Origin: Oscillospiraceae bacterium
Lineage (GTDB): Bacteria > Bacillota > Clostridia > Oscillospirales > Ruminococcaceae
Direction: 5' to 3'
Length of the DNA: 42,251 bases
Assembly: GCA_017536625.1 (NCBI GenBank)
Contig: JAFXGY010000051.1
Span: forward strand, 1 to 42,251
Position numbers and translations under genes: made by a program. This document shows positions 16,502 through 23,586 of this stretch, piece after piece. A model generated the notes under the pieces. It saw only the letters and a list, made by a program, of their open reading frames with translations, was not told the origin of the DNA and ran no database searches. The first letter of the stretch is position 1, and the number at the start of each line of letters is the position of its first letter.

Positions 16502-17266
16502 ATGAATGATATCTTCGATGTTATGAATATTGCCAAAAATATCTTTTTGGGGATAATTCTGCTTTCAGTTGCCGCGATGATTGTTCTCCTTTTTGCAGGA
16601 TGTTCCGCTGAAAAATATAAAATTGAATATGATAATAAATCGGCGTTCCTTTTTCCAAAAAATTCCGCAAAAGCCGGCGAAAAAGTGACTTTGATATTTA
16701 AAAACATATATATTGCCGCCGATGCCGGATATACTTTTTTCCTCAATGATGAAATAATCAATTATACATATAGCGATAAAGGAATAAAAATGGAATTTAT
16801 AATGCCGGAAGAAGATGTCAAAATTTCGTATATGATCAGTACCACTATGTCACCGTATGCTCCAACCGGCCCGGATTATACCGAGGCGGCAGACGTTCTT
16901 CTGATAGATTATTATGAAGAAACCTATACCGAAGAGGGAAAGGAACGTTATGAACTTGTTCTTTGGACAACCGAGGATCCTCTTGTTTTAAAACTTACCG
17001 AATATATCGGAACCGGCGGCGAAGAAACATCGAAGGATTACTTCGTTTCCTGCTATGTTTTCGATGACTTTCTGCACGTAATCGAAGTGAACGAAATGAG
17101 GCATTGGAACGATCTGGAAGAATCGGAAAGCATTGACGGAATGAAAATTGTTGTGAAATTCAGAATTGATGAAGAAGAATTCCGCGTTTCTTCCGAAAAA
17201 ATGCCCGAGGACGGAATGTCTGTTTTTGCTGAAATAAAACGCCTTCTTTTGGAACTTAAAGCATAA
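16502..17266 (+). CDS. putative lipoprotein or membrane-anchored protein, unknown function
   Basis: The 254-residue product has an unusually long N-terminus for a lipoprotein: a transmembrane-like stretch (about residues 14-33, IFLGIILLSVAAMIVLLF) ending in FAGCS, so Cys34 could be lipid-modified. After it is a short beta-type domain with an InlB-like 'VTLIFKNIYIAADAGYTFFLND' and FIMPEEDVKISY, similar to the 'divergent bacterial repeat' on other secreted proteins, then an acidic alpha/beta part with YYEETYTEEGKERYELVLWTTEDP. No enzyme motif is seen. The start is fixed by GGGGTGA 9 bases upstream. It is in the same transcript as the SPFH-like gene. Confidence 0.6.
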   Translation: MNDIFDVMNIAKNIFLGIILLSVAAMIVLLFAGCSAEKYKIEYDNKSAFLFPKNSAKAGEKVTLIFKNIYIAADAGYTFFLNDEIINYTYSDKGIKMEFIMPEEDVKISYMISTTMSPYAPTGPDYTEAADVLLIDYYEETYTEEGKERYELVLWTTEDPLVLKLTEYIGTGGEETSKDYFVSCYVFDDFLHVIEVNEMRHWNDLEESESIDGMKIVVKFRIDEEEFRVSSEKMPEDGMSVFAEIKRLLLELKA

Positions 17267-17309
17267 TTGCGAAAGAATAAACGATTACAAAAAAGAATGG
17301 AGGGAAAAT

Positions 17310-18341
17310 ATGCTTAAAAAGATATTCGCCGCAATGTTTTCGGTGCTTCTTATATTTTCTCTCTGTTCCTGCGATGTTCAGTTAGAGGAAAACAATCCGC
17401 CGGAGCAGGAAGATATTTTCACTTCGGAAGAAATTTTGGAAGAACCTCGCTTTACTGTGATTTTCGATAAAAACGAAACCTTCCCGGACGAAATTTCAAA
17501 AAGGGCGGCGGAAATTATAGACCCTTCCATTGAAATTGCGGTAAAAATGCTGAACACCATTCCGGAATATGGATATAACGTCCTTGAATGTGATTACAGC
17601 GAACGCCGGACGGAAAAAGACAATCTTCCGGACAAAACTGCCGTTTATTGGTACGATTTTATTTATGAAAAAATGTCTAATCTCGAAGATTTCCGGCTTT
17701 ATCCGGAAGAAAACGGCGGCGAGGAATTTTATCTTTCTTTCTATACCGCGGAATCCGCATTGATGACCGACCACCGGGAGATTTTTCTTTGCGGAGCAAC
17801 CTGGATGGATGAAGAGGACGGAAGTATCTGTCCGATTTATTTCATGCCGGGCGAATGGCTGGATAACCCCTGTTCGGATAAGGATGCAATAAAAAATGAA
17901 GCGGCGGTTTATGACCGCATTGTTGAGCGGATTTTTGAAAAAATGCCCGTCGGACTTGATAATTATCAAAAAGTCTGCTATTTTGCGTTTGTTACGGTTG
18001 CGGCGGCGGAATACGACCACAGCTATGAAGATCACGCAAGCGTTTATACTCCTTATGATACCCTTGTGCTCGGAAAAACCGTTTGCCGCGGATATGCCAT
18101 GACGTTTTACGAACTTTGCCGCAGAGCGGGAATTTCGTGCTGGTATTGCGAAGGAATGGTGCCTTCCGGATTCCATGCATGGAATAAGATCAATACAGCG
18201 GAAGGAACTTTCTGGATTGATCTGACCAGTTATGACAGCGAAAATATCGCCGGAAATTATAACGAAGGCGATACGGATTATCTTTTTATGACAGAGGAAG
18301 AAATTGACGAAAGGGAATACCGTGAAGGTGTTTTTGAATAA
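17310..18341 (+). CDS. lipoprotein with a transglutaminase-like domain
   Basis: The 343-residue product has a signal peptide and lipobox (LCSC, Cys21). Residues about 235-325 form a transglutaminase/protease-like core: TVCRGYAMTFYELCRRAGISC supplies Cys259, GFHAWNKI supplies His289 and FWIDLTSYD supplies Asp304, in the usual Cys-His-Asp order and spacing. Bacterial members with this motif cross-link or hydrolyse amide bonds on the cell surface or act as peptidases; the substrate cannot be told here. The first 200 residues after the signal are unrecognised. Its place in the stress-type operon suggests surface remodelling. ATGGAGGGA precedes the ATG. Confidence 0.85.
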   Translation: MLKKIFAAMFSVLLIFSLCSCDVQLEENNPPEQEDIFTSEEILEEPRFTVIFDKNETFPDEISKRAAEIIDPSIEIAVKMLNTIPEYGYNVLECDYSERRTEKDNLPDKTAVYWYDFIYEKMSNLEDFRLYPEENGGEEFYLSFYTAESALMTDHREIFLCGATWMDEEDGSICPIYFMPGEWLDNPCSDKDAIKNEAAVYDRIVERIFEKMPVGLDNYQKVCYFAFVTVAAAEYDHSYEDHASVYTPYDTLVLGKTVCRGYAMTFYELCRRAGISCWYCEGMVPSGFHAWNKINTAEGTFWIDLTSYDSENIAGNYNEGDTDYLFMTEEEIDEREYREGVFE

Positions 18342-18358
18342 TTTTACGGAGGTGCAAG

Positions 18359-18850
18359 ATGACAGAACAGGAAATAAGAGCTGATTACAGAAAAATCACC
18401 GAAAAACTTATTGAAAAAGAAAAAACCATAACCACAATGGAAAGCTGCACTTCCGGGCTTATTGCTTCACTTATAACCGATACGGAAGGTGCTTCAGCGG
18501 TGCTCAAAGGCGCTTTTGTAACTTACAGCAATATCGGAAAAATCATGCAGGGCGTTCCGGAGGAAACTATCGAAAAATATTCCGTTTATTCGAACGAAAC
18601 GGCAATCGCCATGGCGGAAGCATGCAGAAAAACTTATAATGCCGATTACGGAATCGGCGTTACAGGAACCATGGGCAATGTTGATCCGGCAAATGCTTCT
18701 GCTTCCGTTCCCGGAAGGGTTTATTTTGCAATCGCAAAGGAAAACAAAACGGAAGTTTTTTACCGTGAACTTTCGCCGAAGCCTTCGAGATATGAATATA
18801 AACTTGCGGTTGCAGCGGAAATTGCAAAGGAACTTTTGGAAAGAATATAA
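18359..18850 (+). CDS. CinA-family nicotinamide-nucleotide amidohydrolase (PncC-like)
   Basis: The 163-residue soluble protein matches the stand-alone C-terminal CinA domain (PncC), which deamidates NMN to nicotinate mononucleotide in pyridine nucleotide salvage. Visible motifs: TTMESCTSGLIASLITDTEGAS near the start (the family's ESCTGG), FVTYSNIGK, and GIGVTGTMGNVDP (the family's GxxGxAGP region, here diverged). TACGGAGGTG lies just before the ATG. It is odd as a metabolic enzyme inside a lipoprotein-rich operon. NMN is released by DNA ligase, so a link to damage or stress is possible but not shown. Confidence 0.85.
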   Translation: MTEQEIRADYRKITEKLIEKEKTITTMESCTSGLIASLITDTEGASAVLKGAFVTYSNIGKIMQGVPEETIEKYSVYSNETAIAMAEACRKTYNADYGIGVTGTMGNVDPANASASVPGRVYFAIAKENKTEVFYRELSPKPSRYEYKLAVAAEIAKELLERI

Positions 18851-18888
18851 TTTTTTAAAATGAGCAAAAACAGAAAAGGGTGATTGCT

Positions 18889-19698
18889 TTGAAAAAAATA
18901 ATTTTGTCCTTTGCCTTACTTGCTGTTATGCTTTGCATTACCGGATGCGATGAAAACTTTGATGAGCCTGGTTCAGGTTATGATGAATCTTTCGGTGAAC
19001 CGGTGGTCACTCTTACCATAAACGACAGCAAAAAAGACACAAAAAACGAAAACCTTGTTTTCGGGAAGCGTTCCGAAAGAGAAGATTTTGTCTATGCTCA
19101 TTATTATATTGAAGGTTCGTCTCCGGAATATGATATAAGAATAAGGGTGGAAACACGCACAGGTGAAAACGACCATGAAATAAACGAAGAATATACAACC
19201 TTGTTTGATGAAACCAAAACAAAAAAATCCGGAAAATGGCATTCTGAAGAAATTTACGTTATTTCTGCTATTCGTTATTTTTACCGTGTGACAATATATA
19301 ACGGCGCAACAGAAGAAATTCTTGCAACAAAAACGTTCTATACTCCAAATAAGGAAACCGCCCATACGGAAATTCCTCAAAGCAAAGCGGAATATAGGCC
19401 AAGCAAAATGACTGAAGAAGAACAGATTTTTTACGAACTTTGTTCATATACGGTTTTTGATCATGCGAAAAAACATGAATATTTCGAGATTGGTGAAATT
19501 GAAGGATATTTTTCTGCTGATGGAACAAAGCTTTATCTTGAAGTTGTTTTTCGTGCTCCATGGAGCGAATATTTTGAAATAAACGTAAATGATCCGACAG
19601 ATTATTCGGTAAGCTATGAACCTTTTGATGTTGAAGGTTTGGAAAAAGCGCTTTCGGATTACTATTACGTTAAAAAAGAATTTGCGAAAAATCTTTAA
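18889..19698 (+). CDS. putative lipoprotein, unknown function
   Basis: An upstream GTG at 18880 lies within the ribosome site AAAAGGGTGA, so the TTG at 18889 is the better start (269 residues). It gives a normal lipoprotein signal, KKIILSFALLAVMLCITGC, with Cys20 as lipid site. The mature protein has a beta-rich part (VVTLTINDSKKDTKNENLVF, YDIRIRVETRTGENDHEIN) and a C-terminal acidic/aromatic region ending YYYVKKEFAKNL. I recognise no family. It is the penultimate gene of the second block and its codon use is more AT-rich than that of the housekeeping genes downstream. Confidence 0.65.
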   Translation: MKKIILSFALLAVMLCITGCDENFDEPGSGYDESFGEPVVTLTINDSKKDTKNENLVFGKRSEREDFVYAHYYIEGSSPEYDIRIRVETRTGENDHEINEEYTTLFDETKTKKSGKWHSEEIYVISAIRYFYRVTIYNGATEEILATKTFYTPNKETAHTEIPQSKAEYRPSKMTEEEQIFYELCSYTVFDHAKKHEYFEIGEIEGYFSADGTKLYLEVVFRAPWSEYFEINVNDPTDYSVSYEPFDVEGLEKALSDYYYVKKEFAKNL

Positions 19699-19727
19699 AA
19701 AACTGTCTGATAAAGGGGAGTTTTAAA

Positions 19728-21371
19728 TTGAAACGAATTATAAGTCTTGTTATATGCATTATTATGATTTTTGGCATAATGCCACTTGATGTTATGGGCG
19801 CAAGACCATTAAAAAGAACACTCATTGTAAATAACGGAACCGGCGGAGGACAGTATTATGCCGGTGATGAAGTTACCGTTGCGGCAAACACCCCTCCAAG
19901 CGGAATGGCTTTTGTGGAATGGGAAGGACTTGCTGGAGTGGAATTTATTTCCGGAAATGAAAAAACGCCTGTTGCGACTTTTATAATGCCTTCTTCCAGC
20001 TTCGAGATAACCGCCGTATTCAAAAATGTCTATCATCTTAACGTTGAAGGCGGAACCGGAACCGGCGATTACTATGAAGGGCAAGAAGTAACCATAAGCG
20101 CAAACGAACCCGAAGAAAATACGAGATTCAATGTTTGGAAAGGTGCTGAAAAATTCAGCTTTGTAAGCGGAGATGTTTTTTCTTCCGAGGCGGTTATATT
20201 AATGCCGTCGCAGGATGCCAATATAGCAGCGCAATATGAAGATATCCTTGATGAAAATATGCCCGTCGAAATCAAAGTTGATAATATTCGCCTCAGAAGC
20301 GGACGGTATCTTGAAAGCGGAAAAACTTCCGTCACAAGAACAAAACCCGCAAGTGACAGCTATGCCTATTACAGAAGGGGTGTTCTTGTTCTCCATAATT
20401 ACGTTGCATCAGATGTAAGCGGACCTTTTGTTAAAGTTGAGGAAGGCGACCTTTTAATCAAGCTTGAAGGAAAGAATGTTGTTAATAAAAGCTTGGAAGG
20501 TCACGGAATCAGCATCGGCGAGGGAGATTTGACCGTTACCGGAACAAAGAATGACACACTGGATATGTTCCTTAAAGACGGAACCGGTATCTATATTTCC
20601 AATAACGGAAATATAACCCTTGAAGGCGGAAAAATAAAAATCAAATTTGAAGAAAACTCTTTAAGAAACGAATCGACCGGAATCCGAACTTATATCGGTA
20701 AGATTTCATTGACAGGTGCGGATCTGGATATAGTTTGTGAAGGCTGGGGTATTCAGGCTTGGTATAATGTAAAAATAACGGCAGGCAACATAAATATCGA
20801 TGTTGATAAAGGCAGAGGAATCGAAATAAACAAATCCGGAACGCTGGAAGTAACCGGAGGAGATATTAAGATCAGTTCCCAAAAGAGTGGAATAGACTGT
20901 GCATACAGCATTGCAATAAACGGTGGGAATGTGGAATCCGTTTCGGAAGAGGGATATGGAATTTCTGCGCTTAATTTGGTTAGCATTAAGGGTGGAAAGG
21001 TCGTAGGAATCAGCAAATCGGAAAATCGCTGCGGTGTTTCTCGTGCAAAGACGAGTTCGGATATGGAAATTACCGTTTCAAAAAGCAGCAGCGGAACTCC
21101 AGTCGCGGAATATAACGGAAATTCAAACGATTATCCGTATTTTAAAGCAGTGCAAAAAACGGGCCTTTTGGGAGACGTTGACCAGAACGGAAAAGTCAAT
21201 GTGCTTGATGCCAATCTTATCAGAAGATATGCCGCAAAGCTTGTTGATCTTACAGAAGAACAGCTTGCGGCTGCGGACGTTGACGGAAACGGAAAAGTTA
21301 ATGTGCTTGATGCAAACCTTATCCGCAGATACGCAGCGAAACTCATCGATAAATTCCCCGTAGAGGAATGA
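19728..21371 (+). CDS. secreted repeat protein with C-terminal dockerin
   Basis: The start is TTG after AAAGGGGAG. The 547-residue protein has a signal peptide (cleavage near VMG/AR, residue 25) with no lipobox; two 'bacterial repeat' modules with LxVxxGxGxGxYYxGxxV (about 32-100 and 101-172); a Gly/Ile-rich region of short periodic beta turns (about 215-465: GISIGEGDLTVTGTKND, GIYISNNGNITLEGGKI, GIQAWYNVKITAGNI), fitting a right-handed beta-helix or carbohydrate-binding domain; and a dockerin (about 482-547) with two DxxxxGKVNVLDANLIRRYA calcium loops. Dockerins bind cohesin modules. The 1730-residue protein at 36502 has a cohesin-like module and a dockerin with the same last ten residues. 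No catalytic motif is seen. Confidence 0.82.
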   Translation: MKRIISLVICIIMIFGIMPLDVMGARPLKRTLIVNNGTGGGQYYAGDEVTVAANTPPSGMAFVEWEGLAGVEFISGNEKTPVATFIMPSSSFEITAVFKNVYHLNVEGGTGTGDYYEGQEVTISANEPEENTRFNVWKGAEKFSFVSGDVFSSEAVILMPSQDANIAAQYEDILDENMPVEIKVDNIRLRSGRYLESGKTSVTRTKPASDSYAYYRRGVLVLHNYVASDVSGPFVKVEEGDLLIKLEGKNVVNKSLEGHGISIGEGDLTVTGTKNDTLDMFLKDGTGIYISNNGNITLEGGKIKIKFEENSLRNESTGIRTYIGKISLTGADLDIVCEGWGIQAWYNVKITAGNINIDVDKGRGIEINKSGTLEVTGGDIKISSQKSGIDCAYSIAINGGNVESVSEEGYGISALNLVSIKGGKVVGISKSENRCGVSRAKTSSDMEITVSKSSSGTPVAEYNGNSNDYPYFKAVQKTGLLGDVDQNGKVNVLDANLIRRYAAKLVDLTEEQLAAADVDGNGKVNVLDANLIRRYAAKLIDKFPVEE

Positions 21372-21387
21372 TAAATGAAATAAAAAA

Positions 21388-21417
21388 CCCGTGCTCAAAT
21401 TTGAGCACGGTTTTTTT
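21388..21417 (+). terminator. strong rho-independent terminator after the dockerin gene
   Basis: CCGTGCTCAA (21389-21398) pairs perfectly with TTGAGCACGG (21401-21410), followed by seven T; an A-run lies before the stem. It ends the second accessory block. Confidence 0.92.
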
Positions 21418-21463
21418 ATTAATCAGCTTTTGTGAGCACCGAAAAACCGCACCAATATGCCAC

Positions 21464-21493
21464 TTGAAAAATTCCTTATATATGTAGTATAAT
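21464..21493 (+). promoter_or_regulatory. sigma-A type promoter before the topoisomerase gene
   Basis: TTGAAA (21464-21469) and TATAAT (21488-21493) are 18 bases apart, 33 bases before the ATG at 21526. With the terminator just upstream, this starts a new transcript. Confidence 0.8.
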
Positions 21494-21525
21494 ATAATTT
21501 GGAATTTTATATACCGGAGGAAGAA

Positions 21526-23508
21526 ATGGCAAAAAAACGCGAAGAATACACGAACGAAAGTATAAAGACCTTAACCGGCGCAGAAAGGGTAAGAAAACGC
21601 CCTGCGGTTATTTTCGGTTCCGACGGAATCGAAGGCTGCGAACACGCCGCTTTTGAAATTATATCCAACGCCATCGACGAAGCAAGAGCGGGCTACGGCG
21701 AAAAAATAATCGTCACCCGCTATAACGACGGTTCCACCGAAGTCGAAGACTTTGGCCGCGGATGCCCGGTTGATTGGAATAACAACGAACAGCGCTATAA
21801 CTGGGAACTCCTTTTCTGCGAACTTTATGCCGGCGGAAAATATGAAAGCACCGGCGATTATGAATATTCTCTCGGACTCAACGGACTCGGTCTTTGTGCA
21901 ACCCAATATTCCTCCGAATGGATGGATGCGGAAATCTGCCGCGACGGTTTTATCTATAACCTCCATTTCGAAAAGGGCGAAAACGTCGGAGGGCTTAAAA
22001 AAGAACCCACCACAAGGCGCAAAACCGGCTCCAAAATCCGCTGGAAGCCGGACCACGAAGTTTTTACCGAAACAGCAATTCCCGTTGAATGGTATCAGGA
22101 AGTTATAAAGCGTCAGGCGGTTGTAAACTCCGGCGTGATTTTTGTCCTCCGTGATCAGAAGATAACCGGCGGGTTCGAAACTTATGAATACGTTTATGAA
22201 AACGGAATCAGCGATTATGTAAAGGAAATCGCCGGAACCGAAGCAGTCCTTACCGGAACCCAGTTCTGGCAGGGAGAAAGAACCGGACGCGACCGCGAAG
22301 ATAAACCGGAATATAAGGTAAAAATGCAGATTGCCTGCTGTTTTTCCAATAAGGTAAAGGCAATCGAATATTATCACAACTCCAGCCATCTTGAACACGG
22401 CGGTTCCCCGGAAAAAGCGGTAAAATCCGCATTTGTAAGCCAGATTGATGCTTACCTCAAGTCGAATAACAAATATCTCAAAAATGAAAGCAAAATCAGC
22501 TTCCAGGATGTTGAAGACTGCCTTATCCTGGTTTCCTCTTCCTTCTCAAGCCAGACTTCTTATGAAAACCAGACCAAAAAGGCAATCACCAATAAATTCA
22601 TTGCCGAAGCGATGACCGAATTCCTCAAGCACCAGCTGGAGGTTTACTTCATTGAAAACCCCGATGATGCGGTAAGGGTTGCGGAACAGGTGCTTATCAA
22701 TAAGCGCAGCCGCGAAAATGCCGAAAAAACCCGCCAGAACCTTAAAAAGAAGCTCACCGCAACCATGGATATGACAAACCGTGTCCAGAAGTTTGTTGAC
22801 TGCAGAACAAAGGATACTTCCCGCCGCGAAATTTATATCGTGGAGGGCGATTCGGCAATGGGTGCCTGCAAACAGGGAAGAGATGCGGAATTCCAGGCGA
22901 TTATGCCCGTCCGCGGAAAAATCCTCAACTGCCTCAAAGCGGATTATGATAAGATTTTTAAAAGCGACGTCATCACAGACCTTCTGAAGGTTCTCGGCTG
23001 CGGGGTGGAAGTCAAAAGCAAGGCGAATAAAGAACTTTCGAGCTTTGATATAGATAATCTTCGCTGGAACAAAGTCGTTATCTGCACCGATGCGGACGTG
23101 GACGGTTACCAGATAAGAACCCTTATTCTCACGATGCTCTATCGCCTCACGCCGACTCTTATCGAAGACGGATACGTTTATATTGCGGAATCTCCCCTTT
23201 ATGAAATAACCTGCAAGGACGATACCTATTTTGCATATACCGAGGAAGAAAAAACACGCATAGTCGAAAAAATCGGCAAAGCGAAATATACCGTCCAGCG
23301 TTCAAAAGGTCTTGGTGAAAACGAACCGGATATGATGTGGCTCACCACCATGAATCCGGAAACCCGCCGTCTTATCAAGGTAACACCGAGCGAAGCCGCT
23401 GCAACCGCCGAAATGTTCGATCTTCTTCTTGGCGATAACCTTCAGGGAAGAAAGGATTTCATCGCAACAAACGGATATCTCTACCTCGACGATATGGATC
23501 TCTCCTAA
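21526..23508 (+). CDS. divergent GyrB/ParE-like type IIA topoisomerase subunit B
   Basis: The ATG at 21526 is chosen because CGGAGGAAG lies at 21515-21522; an upstream TTG at 21499 overlaps the promoter. The 660-residue product has an N-terminal GHKL ATPase (SNAIDEARAGYG, VEDFGRGCPV, LNGLGLCATQYSS), a transducer domain, and a C-terminal TOPRIM domain with EGDSA at about 440, PVRGKILNCLKAD and DADVDG at about 522-527, plus YRLTPTLIEDGYVYIAESPLY. Compared with GyrB, the ATP site reads DFGRG, not DNGRG, and the lid GLNGLG, not GLHGVG. No gyrA/parC gene is adjacent. It is likely an extra topoisomerase subunit rather than the main gyrase. With a partner it should change DNA supercoiling or decatenate. 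Confidence 0.85.
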   Translation: MAKKREEYTNESIKTLTGAERVRKRPAVIFGSDGIEGCEHAAFEIISNAIDEARAGYGEKIIVTRYNDGSTEVEDFGRGCPVDWNNNEQRYNWELLFCELYAGGKYESTGDYEYSLGLNGLGLCATQYSSEWMDAEICRDGFIYNLHFEKGENVGGLKKEPTTRRKTGSKIRWKPDHEVFTETAIPVEWYQEVIKRQAVVNSGVIFVLRDQKITGGFETYEYVYENGISDYVKEIAGTEAVLTGTQFWQGERTGRDREDKPEYKVKMQIACCFSNKVKAIEYYHNSSHLEHGGSPEKAVKSAFVSQIDAYLKSNNKYLKNESKISFQDVEDCLILVSSSFSSQTSYENQTKKAITNKFIAEAMTEFLKHQLEVYFIENPDDAVRVAEQVLINKRSRENAEKTRQNLKKKLTATMDMTNRVQKFVDCRTKDTSRREIYIVEGDSAMGACKQGRDAEFQAIMPVRGKILNCLKADYDKIFKSDVITDLLKVLGCGVEVKSKANKELSSFDIDNLRWNKVVICTDADVDGYQIRTLILTMLYRLTPTLIEDGYVYIAESPLYEITCKDDTYFAYTEEEKTRIVEKIGKAKYTVQRSKGLGENEPDMMWLTTMNPETRRLIKVTPSEAAATAEMFDLLLGDNLQGRKDFIATNGYLYLDDMDLS

Positions 23509-23513
23509 TAGCG

Positions 23514-23558
23514 CCCCTTGTCAAAGGGGAGAGGGCCACGAAGTGGCGAGGGGATTCA
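23514..23558 (+). repeat. short interspersed repeat, copy 1 (CCCCTTGTCAAAGGGG type)
   Basis: CCCCTT-GTCA-AAGGGG (23514-23529) is followed by GCCAC-GAA-GTGGC (23535-23547) and GGGGATTCAT. The same order, with other inner stems, is at 42113-42169. Such paired-hairpin elements are common in Clostridia genomes. It lies in the gap before priA, whose ribosome site follows. Confidence 0.75.
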
Positions 23559-23586
23559 TTGCATAAATTATGAAAGGGGCTTTATT

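Noticed and set aside
18880-18888. GTG start for the lipoprotein at 18889
   Set aside because: The GTG is part of the ribosome site AAAAGGGTGA; the TTG at 18889 has normal spacing and gives a regular lipoprotein signal.
23518-23586. N-terminal extension of PriA
   Set aside because: The extension lies over the interspersed repeat and has no ribosome site; the ATG at 23587 has one and gives the standard PriA start.
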